Assembly (NCBI GenBank): GCA_016721435.1 | Contig: JADKIC010000021.1 | Location: 1 to 64,000 of the forward strand | Length of the DNA: 64,000 nucleotides | Reading direction: 5' to 3' | DNA from: Bacteroidota bacterium | Lineage (GTDB): Bacteria > Bacteroidota > Bacteroidia > AKYH767-A > OLB10 | Part shown: positions 30,526 through 40,572 of the stretch, one piece after another | Numbering within the stretch: the first letter of the stretch is position 1 | How the letters are laid out: the number at the start of each line of letters is the position of its first letter | Notes under the pieces: model-generated | Told to the model about the DNA's origin: nothing | Databases searched by the model: none | The model's input: the letters and a program-made list of their open reading frames with translations, nothing else | Made by a program: the position numbers and the translations under genes

Positions 30526-31413
30526 ATGTCAGCCCTCCCACAAGACACATCAACACCAACAACAGCACTTGCCGACAGTAGTGTTGCTGCGTCTCCTGTG
30601 CAGGAAAAACCCTCCACTTTTCGCTTTTTAGATGAGGAAGAAGAAGAAATCTCCGGAACCACATCCTCTGACACGATCACGATTAACTCTCAATCGCTCG
30701 AAGGCCCGGGCATCTTCAAAGGACATCTCTTACAGGTCAGGCAATCGAAGGCCCAACCCATTGTGCCGAACATGGGCGACTGGTTCACGATTTCATTACT
30801 CATTCTACTCTCACTTTTCACCTGGTTCCGCTTTTTCTACTATCGCATCTTCCGGCAACTTTTTTCAGCCTTCTTTAACACCACCACCACCAACCAGATT
30901 GTGAGAGATGAGAGTGTCTTGCTGCAACGCGCCTCGTTGGTGCTTTCCATTATTTCTTACCTGCTCATGGGTTTATTCGTCTACCAGTTGAGCGTGATTT
31001 TTAATTGGGATACAGGGATTTTAGACGGCGGACTCCTTCGTTTCGTCATGTTTTCCGTCGCGATAGCCGCTGCTTATTCCATAAAAATGATCTTTCTGCG
31101 CTTTCTAAGTGTGATCTTTGATCAGGAAAGATCGGTGGCCATTTACATTTTTAACGTCTTCCTGATGGTCATGATGATAGGGCTTTTACTATTGCCTGTC
31201 AATATATTACTAGCCTATTCACCGGGGATTATCAGGGAGATTGTAGTCGTCATTTCCATTGCTGTTATCGGCCTTCTATTCCTGTACAGGATCGTCAGAG
31301 CGGTGTTAATCTGGACAGGCATTCCGGGCTTCTCTCTGTTTTATTTGTTTTTATACCTTTGCGCTTTCGAAATAGCACCCCTTCTGATCATTTGGAAGGC
31401 GGCTACTCTGTAG
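30526..31413 (+). CDS. DUF4271 integral membrane protein
   Basis: 295 residues. A polar Ser/Thr-rich N-terminus of about 85 residues is followed by roughly six membrane helices (WFTISLLILLSLFTWF, ISYLLMGLFVYQLSV, YIFNVFLMVMMIGLLLL and others). It ends FEIAPLLIIWKA, the characteristic finish of DUF4271. The family is Bacteroidota-specific and, as I recall, usually lies next to hemD, as here. Function unknown. The run DUF4271, hemD, rnpA, yidD, S41 protease is all on one strand with short gaps. Confidence 0.85.
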   Translation: MSALPQDTSTPTTALADSSVAASPVQEKPSTFRFLDEEEEEISGTTSSDTITINSQSLEGPGIFKGHLLQVRQSKAQPIVPNMGDWFTISLLILLSLFTWFRFFYYRIFRQLFSAFFNTTTTNQIVRDESVLLQRASLVLSIISYLLMGLFVYQLSVIFNWDTGILDGGLLRFVMFSVAIAAAYSIKMIFLRFLSVIFDQERSVAIYIFNVFLMVMMIGLLLLPVNILLAYSPGIIREIVVVISIAVIGLLFLYRIVRAVLIWTGIPGFSLFYLFLYLCAFEIAPLLIIWKAATL

Positions 31414-31464
31414 CGATGCAGGATCGAAAAACAGTTTGGAAATTACCATATCCCTACTTAGCCC

Positions 31465-32205
31465 TTGAAAGTAAAATCCATACTAGTTACACAGCCGAAG
31501 CCAGAGTCAGAGAAGTCTCCCTATTACGATCTAGCGAAAAAGTACAGCCTGAAAATTGACTTCAGGGCCTTTATCCATATCGAAGGAATTCCTGCCAAAG
31601 ACTTTAGAAAAGACAGGATCAATATTCCTGATCACACTGCTGTTATTCTAACGAGCCGTCATGCGGCCGATCATTTTTTTCGTATTTGTAACGAGATGCG
31701 GATTACAAATATGGAAGAACTGAAGTACTTCTGTATTTCAGAGTCCACGGCTTTTTATCTGCAGAAGTACATCACTTTCCGCAAGCGTAAAATTTTCGCC
31801 GGAAAGCAAAACATGAATGACCTTCTGGAAGTCTTAAAGAAACATAAAAAGGAAAATTTTCTGCTTCCCTGTTCGGATATTGCCAAGCAGGAGATAGCCG
31901 ATGTTCTTAGCACACAGGGAATTAACTTTTCCAAGGCCATCATCTATAAAACGGTTTGTTCTGATCTCAGCGATCTGGCAGATGTGAAATACGATATGCT
32001 CGTGTTTTTCAGTCCTGCCGGAGTCACCTCCTTGTTTAAGAATTTCCCTGATTTTAAGCAGAATACCACGTTGATTGCCGCTTTCGGTTCACAAACATCG
32101 CAAGCCGTGGTGGAAGCCGGACTTCGACTTGATATTCAGGCACCTGTTCCGGAAGCGCCATCTATGACCATGAGCATAGAGAATTACATCAAAAAGAATA
32201 AGTAA
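31465..32205 (+). CDS. hemD: Uroporphyrinogen-III synthase
   Basis: 246 residues, TTG start giving MKVKSILVTQPKPESE. The two-lobed HemD fold is recognised by ILVTQPKPE at the start, HTAVILTSRHAADHFF, CISESTAFYLQKY, and DMLVFFSPAGVTSLFKNF in the second lobe. It ends AAFGSQTSQAVVEAGL and APVPEAPSMTMSIENYI. It closes hydroxymethylbilane into uroporphyrinogen III for haem synthesis in the cytoplasm. Sequence identity in this family is low, so the call rests on motif order and the DUF4271 neighbour. Confidence 0.88.
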   Translation: MKVKSILVTQPKPESEKSPYYDLAKKYSLKIDFRAFIHIEGIPAKDFRKDRINIPDHTAVILTSRHAADHFFRICNEMRITNMEELKYFCISESTAFYLQKYITFRKRKIFAGKQNMNDLLEVLKKHKKENFLLPCSDIAKQEIADVLSTQGINFSKAIIYKTVCSDLSDLADVKYDMLVFFSPAGVTSLFKNFPDFKQNTTLIAAFGSQTSQAVVEAGLRLDIQAPVPEAPSMTMSIENYIKKNK

Positions 32206-32274
32206 TCCCTCTTCCGTTAATTTTATGGGGCTACGTTTCTCTTCCGGGAGAGCTGATACTCCTTAATCGCCTCA

Positions 32275-32685
32275 ATGTCAACTACACCCGCTCCCAAAAA
32301 CACCCTTTCGGCCAACGAACGCCTGAAGAGCCGGAAGCTATTGGATTCCTTATTTGAAGAGGGAAAGGCGTTGGTTGCTGCTCCTTTCCGTCTGGTGTTT
32401 AAAGAAGTTGAATTTGACACCATTTATCCTGTAAAGATCGCTTTCAGTGCTCCCAAGCGAAGAATGAAACTGGCGCATGACCGCAACCGTTCCAAGCGAT
32501 TGATGCGAGAGGGGTACAGGAAGAACAAACATGCCTTGCTCGATTGGTGCCGGAAGGAGCAGAAAAGTTTCGCCCTTCTGTTAATTGCTCAAAGCAATAC
32601 ACCCGCCGTGTATAGCGTTACTGAAGAGAAAATTATTCTACTTTTGAATCGACTAATTCTTACCCATGAAAAAGCTGCTCAGTAA
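32275..32685 (+). CDS. rnpA: Ribonuclease P protein component
   Basis: 136 residues. The N-terminal part ERLKSRKLLDSLFEEGKA and the RNA-binding motif DRNRSKRLMREGYRKNK (RNR box) are diagnostic. It binds the catalytic RNase P RNA and matures tRNA 5' ends. Its last 20 bases overlap yidD, as is common. rpmH and yidC, frequent neighbours elsewhere, are absent here. Intact. Confidence 0.95.
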   Translation: MSTTPAPKNTLSANERLKSRKLLDSLFEEGKALVAAPFRLVFKEVEFDTIYPVKIAFSAPKRRMKLAHDRNRSKRLMREGYRKNKHALLDWCRKEQKSFALLLIAQSNTPAVYSVTEEKIILLLNRLILTHEKAAQ

Positions 32686-32887
32686 ATTCATGATTGCCCT
32701 GATCAGCTTGTATAAAAATGCGATCTCTCCCTATCTCGGAGCTGCCTGCCGTTATAATCCCACCTGTTCGCAATATGGTATTGAAGCCATTCAAAAACAC
32801 GGACCCTTTAAAGGCGGTTGGCTCACATTGAAAAGAATCCTCTCCTGTAATCCCTGGGGCGGACATGGGTATGATCCTGTTCCCTGA
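32666..32887 (+). CDS. yidD: Membrane protein insertion efficiency factor YidD
   Basis: 73 residues, the usual size. Signature: NAISPYLGAACRYNPTCSQY, then KHGPFKGGWLTLKRILSCNP and WGGHGYDPVP, with the three conserved cysteines. Membrane-associated helper of YidC-dependent insertion. It overlaps rnpA and is followed 10 bases later by the S41 protease, so all three are probably one transcript. Confidence 0.95.
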   Translation: MKKLLSKFMIALISLYKNAISPYLGAACRYNPTCSQYGIEAIQKHGPFKGGWLTLKRILSCNPWGGHGYDPVP

Positions 32888-32897
32888 AAATTAAAAT

Positions 32898-34591
32898 ATG
32901 AACTATAAACTGACTCACTACTTTCGTCGCTTTGGTAAGGCGGCTGCCCTTGGATCATGGCACTCGCCACCGGTCTCGGTATTTTCTCTTTCAGAAGTCC
33001 GGATGATAATTACTTTGAGTTATCACGCAACCTGGACATCTTCACCACCATACTGCGCGAGCTCACCATTTACTATGTAGATCCCACTGATCCTAAGTTG
33101 CTGGTGGAGGAAGGCATTAACTCCATGCTGGAGAGTCTGGATCCATATACGCAGTTCATTCCCGAAGAAGAGGCGGATGATTACCGTTTCATCACCACCG
33201 GGCAATATGGTGGCATCGGTGCCCTGATCGGACAGCGGGAAGAAAATGTGATCATCACAGATCCTTACGAGGGTTTCCCGGCACAGAAAAACGGTTTGCA
33301 GGCGGGCGACATCATCCGGTCGATTGACGGGAAAGTGATGGCAGGGAAAAAATACGATGAGATCAGTAAGATGTTAAAGGGCGCACCGAATACGACCATC
33401 ACTATAACGGTGGAGCGTATGGGCGAATCAGCTCCTGTTACAAAAACACTGACACGCGAAGAAATTACCATCAACAGTGTTCCCTATTACGGTACCCTGA
33501 GTAACAATCTTGGCTATATCCGTTTGGGAGGTTTTACAGATGAGGCGGGACAGGAGATGAAGCGCGCGGTAGAAGATCTGGTACAGAAGAAAAATGTTAC
33601 CGGCATTATCCTCGACCTTCGTGGAAATCCCGGAGGCTTGCTCAACGAAGCGGTGAACATTGTCAATGTTTTTGTTGATAAGGGACAAGAGGTCGTAAGT
33701 ACGAAGGGAAAAGTGAAAGAGTGGGATAAGATGTACCGTTCACTGAATCCTGCGGTAGATACAAAAACCCCATTGGTCGTATTGGTCAACAGCGGTTCTG
33801 CATCAGCAGCAGAAATTGTTTCAGGAGCATTGCAGGATTTGGATCGCGCGGTGATCATCGGTCAGCGTACTTTTGGTAAAGGACTTGTACAGACCACGCG
33901 ACCATTGACCTACAATACCCAACTAAAAATTACCACTGCGAAATATTATATTCCAAGTGGACGATGTATTCAGGCTTTGGATTACTCGCACCGCAATCCG
34001 GATGGTAGTGTAGGCAAAGTTCCCGACTCGCTGATCTCTGAATTTAAAACCCGTGCCGGCAGAAAAGTATACGACGGTGGCGGTGTCAATCCGGACTATA
34101 CCACAGAGACGCCTGACATCAGCAGCATCTCACAGTCGCTCATCAACAACTACATCCTTTTTGATTTCGCTACATTGTATAAAATCAAGCATCCTGTCAT
34201 TGCCGGCGCTCGCGACTTTAAAATTTCAGATGCCGAATACGAAGAGTTCATTGCCTGGCAGAATGATAAGAAGTATGAATACATCACTGACAGTGAAAAG
34301 AAATTGACAGAGCTGAAAGAAAAAGCCGAGAAGGAAAAATATTTTGATCATATCAAGGCGGAGTATGAAAAAGTCAAAACATTGCTTACGCACGATAAAG
34401 CCACTGATCTTCGCCTGAACAAGAAAGAAGTGAAGGAACTTCTGGAAAATGAAATCGTGTCCCGCTATTATTATCAGAATGGCCGCATTGAAACCAGCTT
34501 TGATGATGATCCGGATATTCTTCTAGCGGTTAAGGCATTGAAAGATCAGAATGTCTATCAGGCGATCCTGAACAGGAGTTACAAGCCCTAA
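32898..34591 (+). CDS. C-terminal processing peptidase, S41 family (one frameshift near start)
   Basis: MNYKLTHYFRRFGKAAALG is the membrane-anchor start. A one-base loss near 32955 breaks the frame, which resumes as MALATGLGIFSFRSPDDNYF. Then come ELSRNLDIFTTILREL and LESLDPYTQFIPEEEADDY, a PDZ domain (AQKNGLQAGDIIRSIDGK), and the protease core ILDLRGNPGGLLNEAV. The catalytic Ser is in NSGSASAAEIVSGAL and the catalytic Lys in GQRTFGKGLVQ. The charged C-terminal part is typical of the Bacteroidota version (about 565 residues in all). It cleaves proteins from their C-termini in the periplasm. It follows yidD closely. Confidence 0.92.
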
Positions 34592-34712
34592 GGAAAATAT
34601 TTCCATCCGGAAAAATTCAACAAGGACGGTTGATCCGTTTTTTCGGAATGTTTATTTCAGTCATATATAAATAATAATCCGGCTGAGCTTAGGTCGGAGG
34701 AAACCGTATCTC

Positions 34713-36290
34713 TTGAAGAATAATCTTAACACCGGAATATCGTCTATCCATCGTGCCGGAGAGATTATCTTTTTTGCCGGAGCCTTGCTGATTGCCTTTT
34801 CATTGCCACTCTGGAACCTGGGAATGAGTCTGGGGCAATTTGTGATGGCAGGCGGATGGTTGATGGCCGGGAATCTGAAAGGAAGATTGCACAACGCCAT
34901 CCGGCAACCGGTCTTTTGGTTACTCACGGGATTATTTCTGGTGCATCTTACAGGGCTATGGAATACGGAAGATTTCAAGTATGCATCTAAAGACATTCGT
35001 GTTAAGCTTCCTCTTTTGTTAATGCCATTACTTTTCGCGGCCGGACCATCACTAACGGCTGAGCAGCTACGTAAATTATTTTACGGTTTAATGGTGGGCG
35101 TACTTCTATCGACAGGAGCCGGGATGTTTGCCCGATGGGGTTGGATGGGTGAACCGGTAACCAACTACCGGCAGTTGAGTATATTTATCTCACATATTCG
35201 ATTGAGTCTGCTGATAGATGTCGCGCTGGTCATGGCGTTCTATCTGCTATCAAAGAGCACATCCGGCAAGCAGAAAATCCTGTTCACCGCATTTATCTGC
35301 TGGTGTTTATACTTTTTACTTTTACTTCAATCCATTACCGGCATCTTTCTATTGAGTATTTTACTCGTAGCAGGATTAATATACACTGCCATTACATCCA
35401 CCAACAACATAGGGCGTAGTCTCGCCGGTTTAGTGTTGCTCCTCTTCGTTTTCTCGGGATGGAAGATCTATGATTACATTTTCATTCAATCCATACAAGA
35501 ACCGGTCATTCACAAGGAACAGTTACGCGACCTTACAGCACGAGGCAACACCTACAAAAACGACTGGGACCGAAAAGATGTTGAAGAAGGAAGATACGTT
35601 TGGATACAGTACAACGATCTGGAAATAGATACGGCCTGGATGAAGCGAAGCAAGCAACGGGTATGGTACAGTGATGGACGGGGCCAGATGCAACTGGTGA
35701 CGTTGATGCGTTATCTGACTTACAAAGGATACAGCAAAGATGCAGCAGGTGTGGAGCAGTTAAGTGCTGCTGATATCCAAAACATCGAAGCCGGATATCC
35801 CACTCCCGAATACGTGCAGGGAGAAAACAACATTCTCTTTCGCTTCAAAGAACTCGGTGGGGAATACCGCAACTACTATTTCAACAATGTCAGCAGCGGA
35901 CATACCTTAGCACAACGACTCGAATACTGGAAAACGGCCTATTGGATCATCTCCCAACATCCCTTCACCGGTGTAGGAACAGGAGATGTACCGTCGGCTT
36001 TTCAGGAGGCCTATGAAAGCCGCAACTCCTCGCTCACCAAAGAGTGGAGGCTTCGTGCCCATAACCAATACCTGAGTTTAGGTGTAGCCTTTGGCTGGCC
36101 GGGTATGTTGTTATTCATCGTTGTACTGCTTTACACCTTCAAAATTTCCTTTCAAAGAAGAGATGCAGTGTACTTCGCCTTCCTCCTTATCGCCGCAGGA
36201 TCCTTCTTAAACGAGGATACACTGGAAACACAGGCGGGAGTAACGTTTTATGCATTTTTGAATGGGATGTTTTTGATTAGGAAAGAATGA
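34713..36290 (+). CDS. O-antigen ligase-like membrane protein (Wzy_C family)
   Basis: About 525 residues with ten or more membrane helices and one large periplasmic loop (about residues 260-410). The Wzy_C/O-antigen ligase signature is in TLAQRLEYWKTAYWIISQHP then FTGVGTGDVP, plus HNQYLSLGVAFGWPG. The long loop is expected to hold the catalytic His or Arg. It would ligate O-antigen or another polymer to lipid A-core, or polymerise it. The start is a TTG (MKNNLNTGIS); no ATG is suitable, so the N-terminus is uncertain. There are glycosyltransferases at 17.7 kb, but no polysaccharide locus adjoins it. Confidence 0.8.
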   Translation: MKNNLNTGISSIHRAGEIIFFAGALLIAFSLPLWNLGMSLGQFVMAGGWLMAGNLKGRLHNAIRQPVFWLLTGLFLVHLTGLWNTEDFKYASKDIRVKLPLLLMPLLFAAGPSLTAEQLRKLFYGLMVGVLLSTGAGMFARWGWMGEPVTNYRQLSIFISHIRLSLLIDVALVMAFYLLSKSTSGKQKILFTAFICWCLYFLLLLQSITGIFLLSILLVAGLIYTAITSTNNIGRSLAGLVLLLFVFSGWKIYDYIFIQSIQEPVIHKEQLRDLTARGNTYKNDWDRKDVEEGRYVWIQYNDLEIDTAWMKRSKQRVWYSDGRGQMQLVTLMRYLTYKGYSKDAAGVEQLSAADIQNIEAGYPTPEYVQGENNILFRFKELGGEYRNYYFNNVSSGHTLAQRLEYWKTAYWIISQHPFTGVGTGDVPSAFQEAYESRNSSLTKEWRLRAHNQYLSLGVAFGWPGMLLFIVVLLYTFKISFQRRDAVYFAFLLIAAGSFLNEDTLETQAGVTFYAFLNGMFLIRKE

Positions 36291-36799
36291 ATCTTTTACA
36301 AAATGGAATTGATGAATTGATGAGTGGTTGAATTGATGAATGGTTGTTTGATTTAGAAAATATAGTTCGCATTGATTTTTTCCTTAAAATAATTTAATAA
36401 GTATAATTGCTTTCTTGACTTTTGTTTTTGATGGGGATGACATGAATTTTTCGCGGCTTCCTCCTGTGAAATGCTGAATGTTGAAGAGCGATTCAGATTG
36501 AACAGTATGCTGTATGAAAAGCAATTTTCATTGTGTTAGTATCCTCTTAAAGTTTGATAGAAAGTTGCAACTGCATCCATAAACCTTTTTTCACCTTTTT
36601 GAAGTGTTAAAATATACACTTACTTCCTTTGCTGATTTCCTGATGGCTTCAAATCCGCAATAGGGCAATGTTGTAGCATAAATGACCGGTCCGGAATTGA
36701 AGATTTCTAGTTGAAGGAGTCAGATAGATAAGGATGTTTTTTACTATTTGTAAATCTTCCTTTACAGAAAGAATACGTGTCTGCGTAACAAATGATTGG
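36291..36799. other. AT-rich intergenic stretch without a gene
   Basis: About 500 bases after the O-antigen ligase gene. The first 60 bases repeat GAATTGATGAATGG-like words (TTGATGAATTGATGAGTGG). Beyond this I see no gene, RNA or terminator that I can support. A minus-strand open frame starting at 36954 is produced by the downstream inverted repeats and is not called. Confidence 0.4.
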
Positions 36800-37045
36800 A
36801 GCCCTGTAGGGGCGGTATCTCTGTAAAAAAGTATATCCTCTTCTCCCATCAATGCCGTCACCCGACCTAAGGTCGGGTGACGGCGGTTATAAGGAGAGGA
36901 GAGTTTGTCGGTTACAGAGATACCGCCCCTACAGGGCTTTTGTGGAAGTCCCAATGCGGAAGTCAGGAAAGGGTCAGGTTACAGAGATACCGCATCTATA
37001 GGGCTAGTGTAGAATCCCTAATGCGGAAGTAAGCAAATAGTCTGG
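36800..37045. repeat. 27-bp inverted repeat enclosing a 14-bp-stem palindrome, with 67-bp tandem copy
   Basis: Arms beginning AGCCCTGTAGGGGCGG (36800-36826) and ending CCGCCCCTACAGGGCT (36912-36938) are perfect 27-bp reverse complements. Midway lies a perfect hairpin, GCCGTCACCCGACC, TAA, GGTCGGGTGACGGC (36854-36884). The right arm with its following bases (36912-36978) is repeated in degenerate form at 36979-37045. I recall TACAGAGATACCGCCCC-type repeats from other Bacteroidota. The remaining DNA to 37301 is AT-rich with no gene. Confidence 0.8.
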
Positions 37046-37301
37046 TTAGAGCTGAGGGCGTTGTTCAGTATCCTCTTATAAATTTAAGAAACATAAAAAA
37101 GAAACATTTCCTAATTCAAAGTATTTAAATAATAAGGTATGTATATTGATCTTATTTATCTTTAATTGTGATATAAAACTACAATATATGTCTCTATTAC
37201 ACAATACTGAAGATTAAAGTTTAGATCGCCTGTGATTTGAATATCTCTTGTGGGTGACAAGAGTTAAAGAAGAATATCATAGCTTCATCCGGAGGAGATC
37301 T

Positions 37302-37574
37302 TCATTTCGAAATTTCAGTATTCTTCACCTTCGACGTTTTTAAAACATAAATACCGATTGCGATCCCCATTGGAAAGGTAATAATTCCTGTTTTATAAAT
37401 AGCGATTAGCATCTGTACGACACTAGTGACCAACACCAATAGAATGTTATCCGGTTGGCCGCTATAATCTGTACAATTTCCTGTGAGGTGATAACAAATA
37501 ATTCTGCCCAAACCCATAAGTACAAAAGTGAAATAGTGAATGACAGGAATGCCAATAATTCCAATGCTGATCAC
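37302..37574 (-). CDS. Small membrane protein of unknown function
   Basis: 90 residues with about three hydrophobic segments (IIGIPVIHYFTFVLMGLG; NILLVLVTSVVQMLIAIY; IITFPMGIAIGIYVL) and a lysine-rich C-terminus. It follows the gene ending at 37645 by 70 bases on the same strand and may be its operon partner. No family recognised. Hydrophobic patterning supports a real protein, but it could also be chance. Confidence 0.45.
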   Translation of the reverse strand: MISIGIIGIPVIHYFTFVLMGLGRIICYHLTGNCTDYSGQPDNILLVLVTSVVQMLIAIYKTGIITFPMGIAIGIYVLKTSKVKNTEISK

Positions 37575-37644
37575 ATTGCCAGTTGTATAATCGGCTTTCT
37601 CCTTAAATGTCCAATGCCATCCTCGTTAATTCATATGTAAAGGT

Positions 37645-38376
37645 CTAACTTAAACCTCCACTAATTATAAGTCCCGCAATAATCCCGATGAATATGGTTA
37701 GTGCAATTGCTGACATCGTATTGCTGATTAAAACAAGTGGTCTGCTTTCAGGTTTGTAGTGATAGAACCAAAATGTAAATGTAGAAAGCAGGCTATGCTT
37801 CAAATTACCTCTGTTAACCCCTGGAAAATAAACAACAATTGGAGAAAAGTTTGTTCCATTCTCTACATTATAAATTCGGCTATTGACGAATACCCGTCCG
37901 AAAAATGTACCGAAGAAAATTACCAAGATGGCGACAAGATTCTTTATATAGAAAGCTAAAAACTTCCTGTCCACCCGAATAACAGGTTTTCCATTTATAT
38001 AATCAATTTCTTTAACCTTATACGTTTCATTGCCAATTGAAACTTTTTCTGTCTCTTTGAGAAGTGTATTCTTCTTGTCAAAGAGTTTCCAGATTCCCAC
38101 CTGATGGTTGTTGTGATAATTTCCTGTCCAATAATTTCCCGAAGAATCGGTGATCAGCCAAAGTCCTTGTCGTAAACAATGGTCATCCGATTGGTTCATT
38201 ATTCTACCATTCACCTTTTCAAATGTCCGGCAGGCACCAAGGTAGAAGGTATCTCCATTTTCACGAATTTCCATTGTTTCCTGATATAAGAGCGTATCTC
38301 CTCCTTTTATCATAAACTTCTGCGCGAACACGAGTGGCGAAACTGAAAGAAAGAAAATCAAAAGAAGATTTTTCAC
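37645..38376 (-). CDS. Exported membrane protein with MORN-like segment, unknown function
   Basis: A GTG start giving a signal peptide (VKNLLLIFFLSVSPLVFAQ) is preferred; an in-frame ATG 22 codons upstream adds a non-signal leader. About 243 residues. The N-terminal half has YLGACRTFEKVNGRIMNQ, then GLWLITDSSGNYWTGNYHNN and VGIWKLFDKKNTLLKE, resembling the antitoxin/MORN-like repeats common in Bacteroidota. The C-terminal half has two hydrophobic helices (FYIKNLVAILVIFFGTFF; SAIALTIFIGIIAGLIISGG). Part of a run of small unknown genes on this strand. Confidence 0.6.
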   Translation of the reverse strand: MKNLLLIFFLSVSPLVFAQKFMIKGGDTLLYQETMEIRENGDTFYLGACRTFEKVNGRIMNQSDDHCLRQGLWLITDSSGNYWTGNYHNNHQVGIWKLFDKKNTLLKETEKVSIGNETYKVKEIDYINGKPVIRVDRKFLAFYIKNLVAILVIFFGTFFGRVFVNSRIYNVENGTNFSPIVVYFPGVNRGNLKHSLLSTFTFWFYHYKPESRPLVLISNTMSAIALTIFIGIIAGLIISGGLS

Positions 38377-38513
38377 ACTTCTGCGTTTAATATCATATCC
38401 CAAAGTTAACCAAAAAACGGAAGCCTGTGCTTCGTACTTCACTGGAACGTATGCTAATCGCCCGCACTCCCTGCCAGCTTGTCTTTACAATACCCATCCG
38501 GAATGAAACTTCT

Positions 38514-39020
38514 TCATGAATGCGGCACTGTACCGGTTGATTTCGTATTTTTAAATCTAACAAGTGTAAATTCCTTTTCTACAATGATGGGCGAATCACT
38601 TTCCTTAAAATAGATGGTAAGCTGCAGCTGCTTGTTGTTGTTGATGAGGTCTGCCAAATGTGGGTCAGCAAAAATGTATTCTCTCTCCTTACGAACCTCT
38701 TTTAATTTCAGGGTATCCGCCGTCTCTATAAAACTCACTTTCACATTGACGATTTTAATTCTTTTTTCTGACTTCTTTCCTTTTAAATAATCATAATAAA
38801 ACCCCGGACCCCAACTTTCAGGAGTATAAGTACCGACAACGAGCACATCTCCGTCTACTTTGCAACTCAATGCATAGCCATCTTGCCTTAGATACTCCTG
38901 ACTCGTATCCTGGCGGTATTCAATTGCTGTATGGGTTTGACAACTAACAATAAATAGTATGAGAAGACCAACAACTAAAATCCTGTTTTTAAATAATTCA
39001 ATCCCCGGTGTTTGCTTCAT
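38514..39020 (-). CDS. Lipoprotein of unknown function
   Basis: The start is set at MKQTPGIELFKNRI; an ATG ten codons upstream would overlap the preceding gene. The lipobox is LFIVSC. About 168 residues. The mature part has GYALSCKVDGDVLVVGTYT and ends with a beta-rich ITV-type region (IIVEKEFTLVRFKNTKS). No family recognised. It begins 18 bases after the stop of the gene at 39038, so it is likely co-transcribed. Confidence 0.6.
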   Translation of the reverse strand: MKQTPGIELFKNRILVVGLLILFIVSCQTHTAIEYRQDTSQEYLRQDGYALSCKVDGDVLVVGTYTPESWGPGFYYDYLKGKKSEKRIKIVNVKVSFIETADTLKLKEVRKEREYIFADPHLADLINNNKQLQLTIYFKESDSPIIVEKEFTLVRFKNTKSTGTVPHS

Positions 39021-39037
39021 AAAATTGTAAGTATAAC

Positions 39038-39546
39038 TTAATTGCTCCAATTTTTAATTTGTGAGAGTTGCTGTAGCTGTTCAACAGTCAGGCCTTTTAA
39101 AGTCACTACCGTTTTATAATGATTGAAATGAAGGGCGGTTAGATGAATTTTAAATTCTCCTTTTCAATAGCTTCGGATACTTTCTCTATCTTATCAATAT
39201 CTATAAGGCCCAAAAATTGTTGGATTTCTATCGGGTCCTTGCTGATAACTGATGGTTTAAAATCAATTTGTAAAATGAAATTTTGTCTTCTTGCTAAAAT
39301 CATAAAATTATCAAATAGGTAGATATCCGCACTGTTGTTAATTGAAGGATACATCATTGGTCCATTGGAAATATGATAGGTAAGGTGTATATTCTTCAAA
39401 TCAACGCGTGTCATGTGAGCTGTCTGCTTTAACAACCGATCTAACATCGCGTCAGTATTCCTGCTATATGCCCTGATCACTAAATAGCCTATAAGCAACA
39501 GGACAATCAAAGGAATTATCAGAAAGAGAAACGAACTTAAAATCAT
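39038..39546 (-). CDS. Membrane-anchored protein of unknown function (one frameshift)
   Basis: One N-terminal membrane helix (FLFLIIPLIVLLLIGYLVI), then a globular part with DNFMILARRQNFILQIDF, PH-domain-like in character. The first frame stops at 39139. The neighbouring frame continues smoothly as EFKIHLTALHFNHYKT then VVTLKGLTVEQLQQLSQI and stops at 39038. I therefore place a frameshift near 39160 at AAAAGG. About 169 residues. Function unknown. The 39038 stop leaves an 18-base gap to the next gene. Confidence 0.5.
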
Positions 39547-39621
39547 ATTTTCATCATTGAATATTTTTCATTCCAAATTCTTGCTTTTCGGTAACGACAT
39601 ACTCCGGAAATTTAACGCTCA

Positions 39622-40362
39622 TTACTTTGCACGAAGTATCTCATAGAGTAAATTCAGTTCATTAAGATCGGCAATATCGAGGTCATTCCTTTCGATTATA
39701 ATTTGTTCAATATTTCCGGCAAAGTTTTGTTTGACTTTATCGGAAGCACGCCACGTCAACAAGATATCCGCAAGTCCTTTATCGGCAAACCCACTGGAGA
39801 GTTTTGCAGGGTTGTATTCTTCAAAACTATGAAAGTACAAGTCGCGAAAATGCAATGTGCCAACTAAAGTTTTATCGTCTTCCCATATTGTAAGCAATTC
39901 CGCAATGTTAAAACCGGCTCTCCAAAACATTATTAAAATGGTGTCGATTTCATCCGAAAAAGAAGGTATCGTCTATAGTGTAAGACAATGTTTAAAAAAG
40001 CTACTATTGAAGCGAAGGAGTACATCCAGCTCTTCCTTTGACCATTCGTTCTTTTCAAAGGGTATAAGTCTGGAGAATGACAATTCAGTAGAGTGCGTAG
40101 GAAATTGAAAATTTCCAATCAAGTCTAAATATCGCGGCAGAAAATGCTTGATTTCTTCAATCCTTGTCTTTTCGGGTTTCGCGCCATCGTTGTAGTAGGA
40201 TAATAGATCCCGGGGGATTTCTCTCACCGGTAATCCCGCCAATTTACCTTCCTCTTCAGGTGTCATACAGCAATCAGTACAAATATCAAGAGGTCTTGAC
40301 GGATGGTACTTTGCAAAAAGTGAGTAGGATTGTTCAATGATTTCTGATAACACGATTGACAT
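39622..40362 (-). CDS. Hypothetical cytoplasmic protein with cysteine cluster (one frameshift)
   Basis: The N-terminal part reads MSIVLSEIIEQSYSLFAKYH then LDICTDCCMTPEEEGKLAGL, with a CxxCC cluster, and is largely helical. A frameshift lies near 39970. After it the text continues as SFSDEIDTILIMFWRAGFNI, AELLTIWEDD and ends LNELNLLYEILRAK. About 246 residues. I recall similar Bacteroidota proteins of unknown function with this Cys-rich start; no enzyme motif is evident. First gene of the minus-strand run down to 37302. Confidence 0.6.
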
Positions 40363-40572
40363 CTTAAATTATATTTTCATCCATACACCTTTGAAAATCT
40401 TTCTCAATGATCCGGACGTCAGTCTCGCAAAATCAAGATTGATTTCTCTTCCTCCGGTCCCATCGATTAATTACAAATATAATAATTTAAGATCAGCCTG
40501 TCGATTTTTAATCCGGAATTCGCGCTTCAGTATTCATATCGAAACACAGTCCGTTGGAAAGTACAATTCCAT

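Noticed and set aside
36649..36954. Minus-strand open frame of 101 codons, starting MGLPQKPCRGGISVTD
   Set aside because: It runs through the 27-bp inverted repeat and central palindrome; the peptide is just the translated repeat and has no protein-like features.
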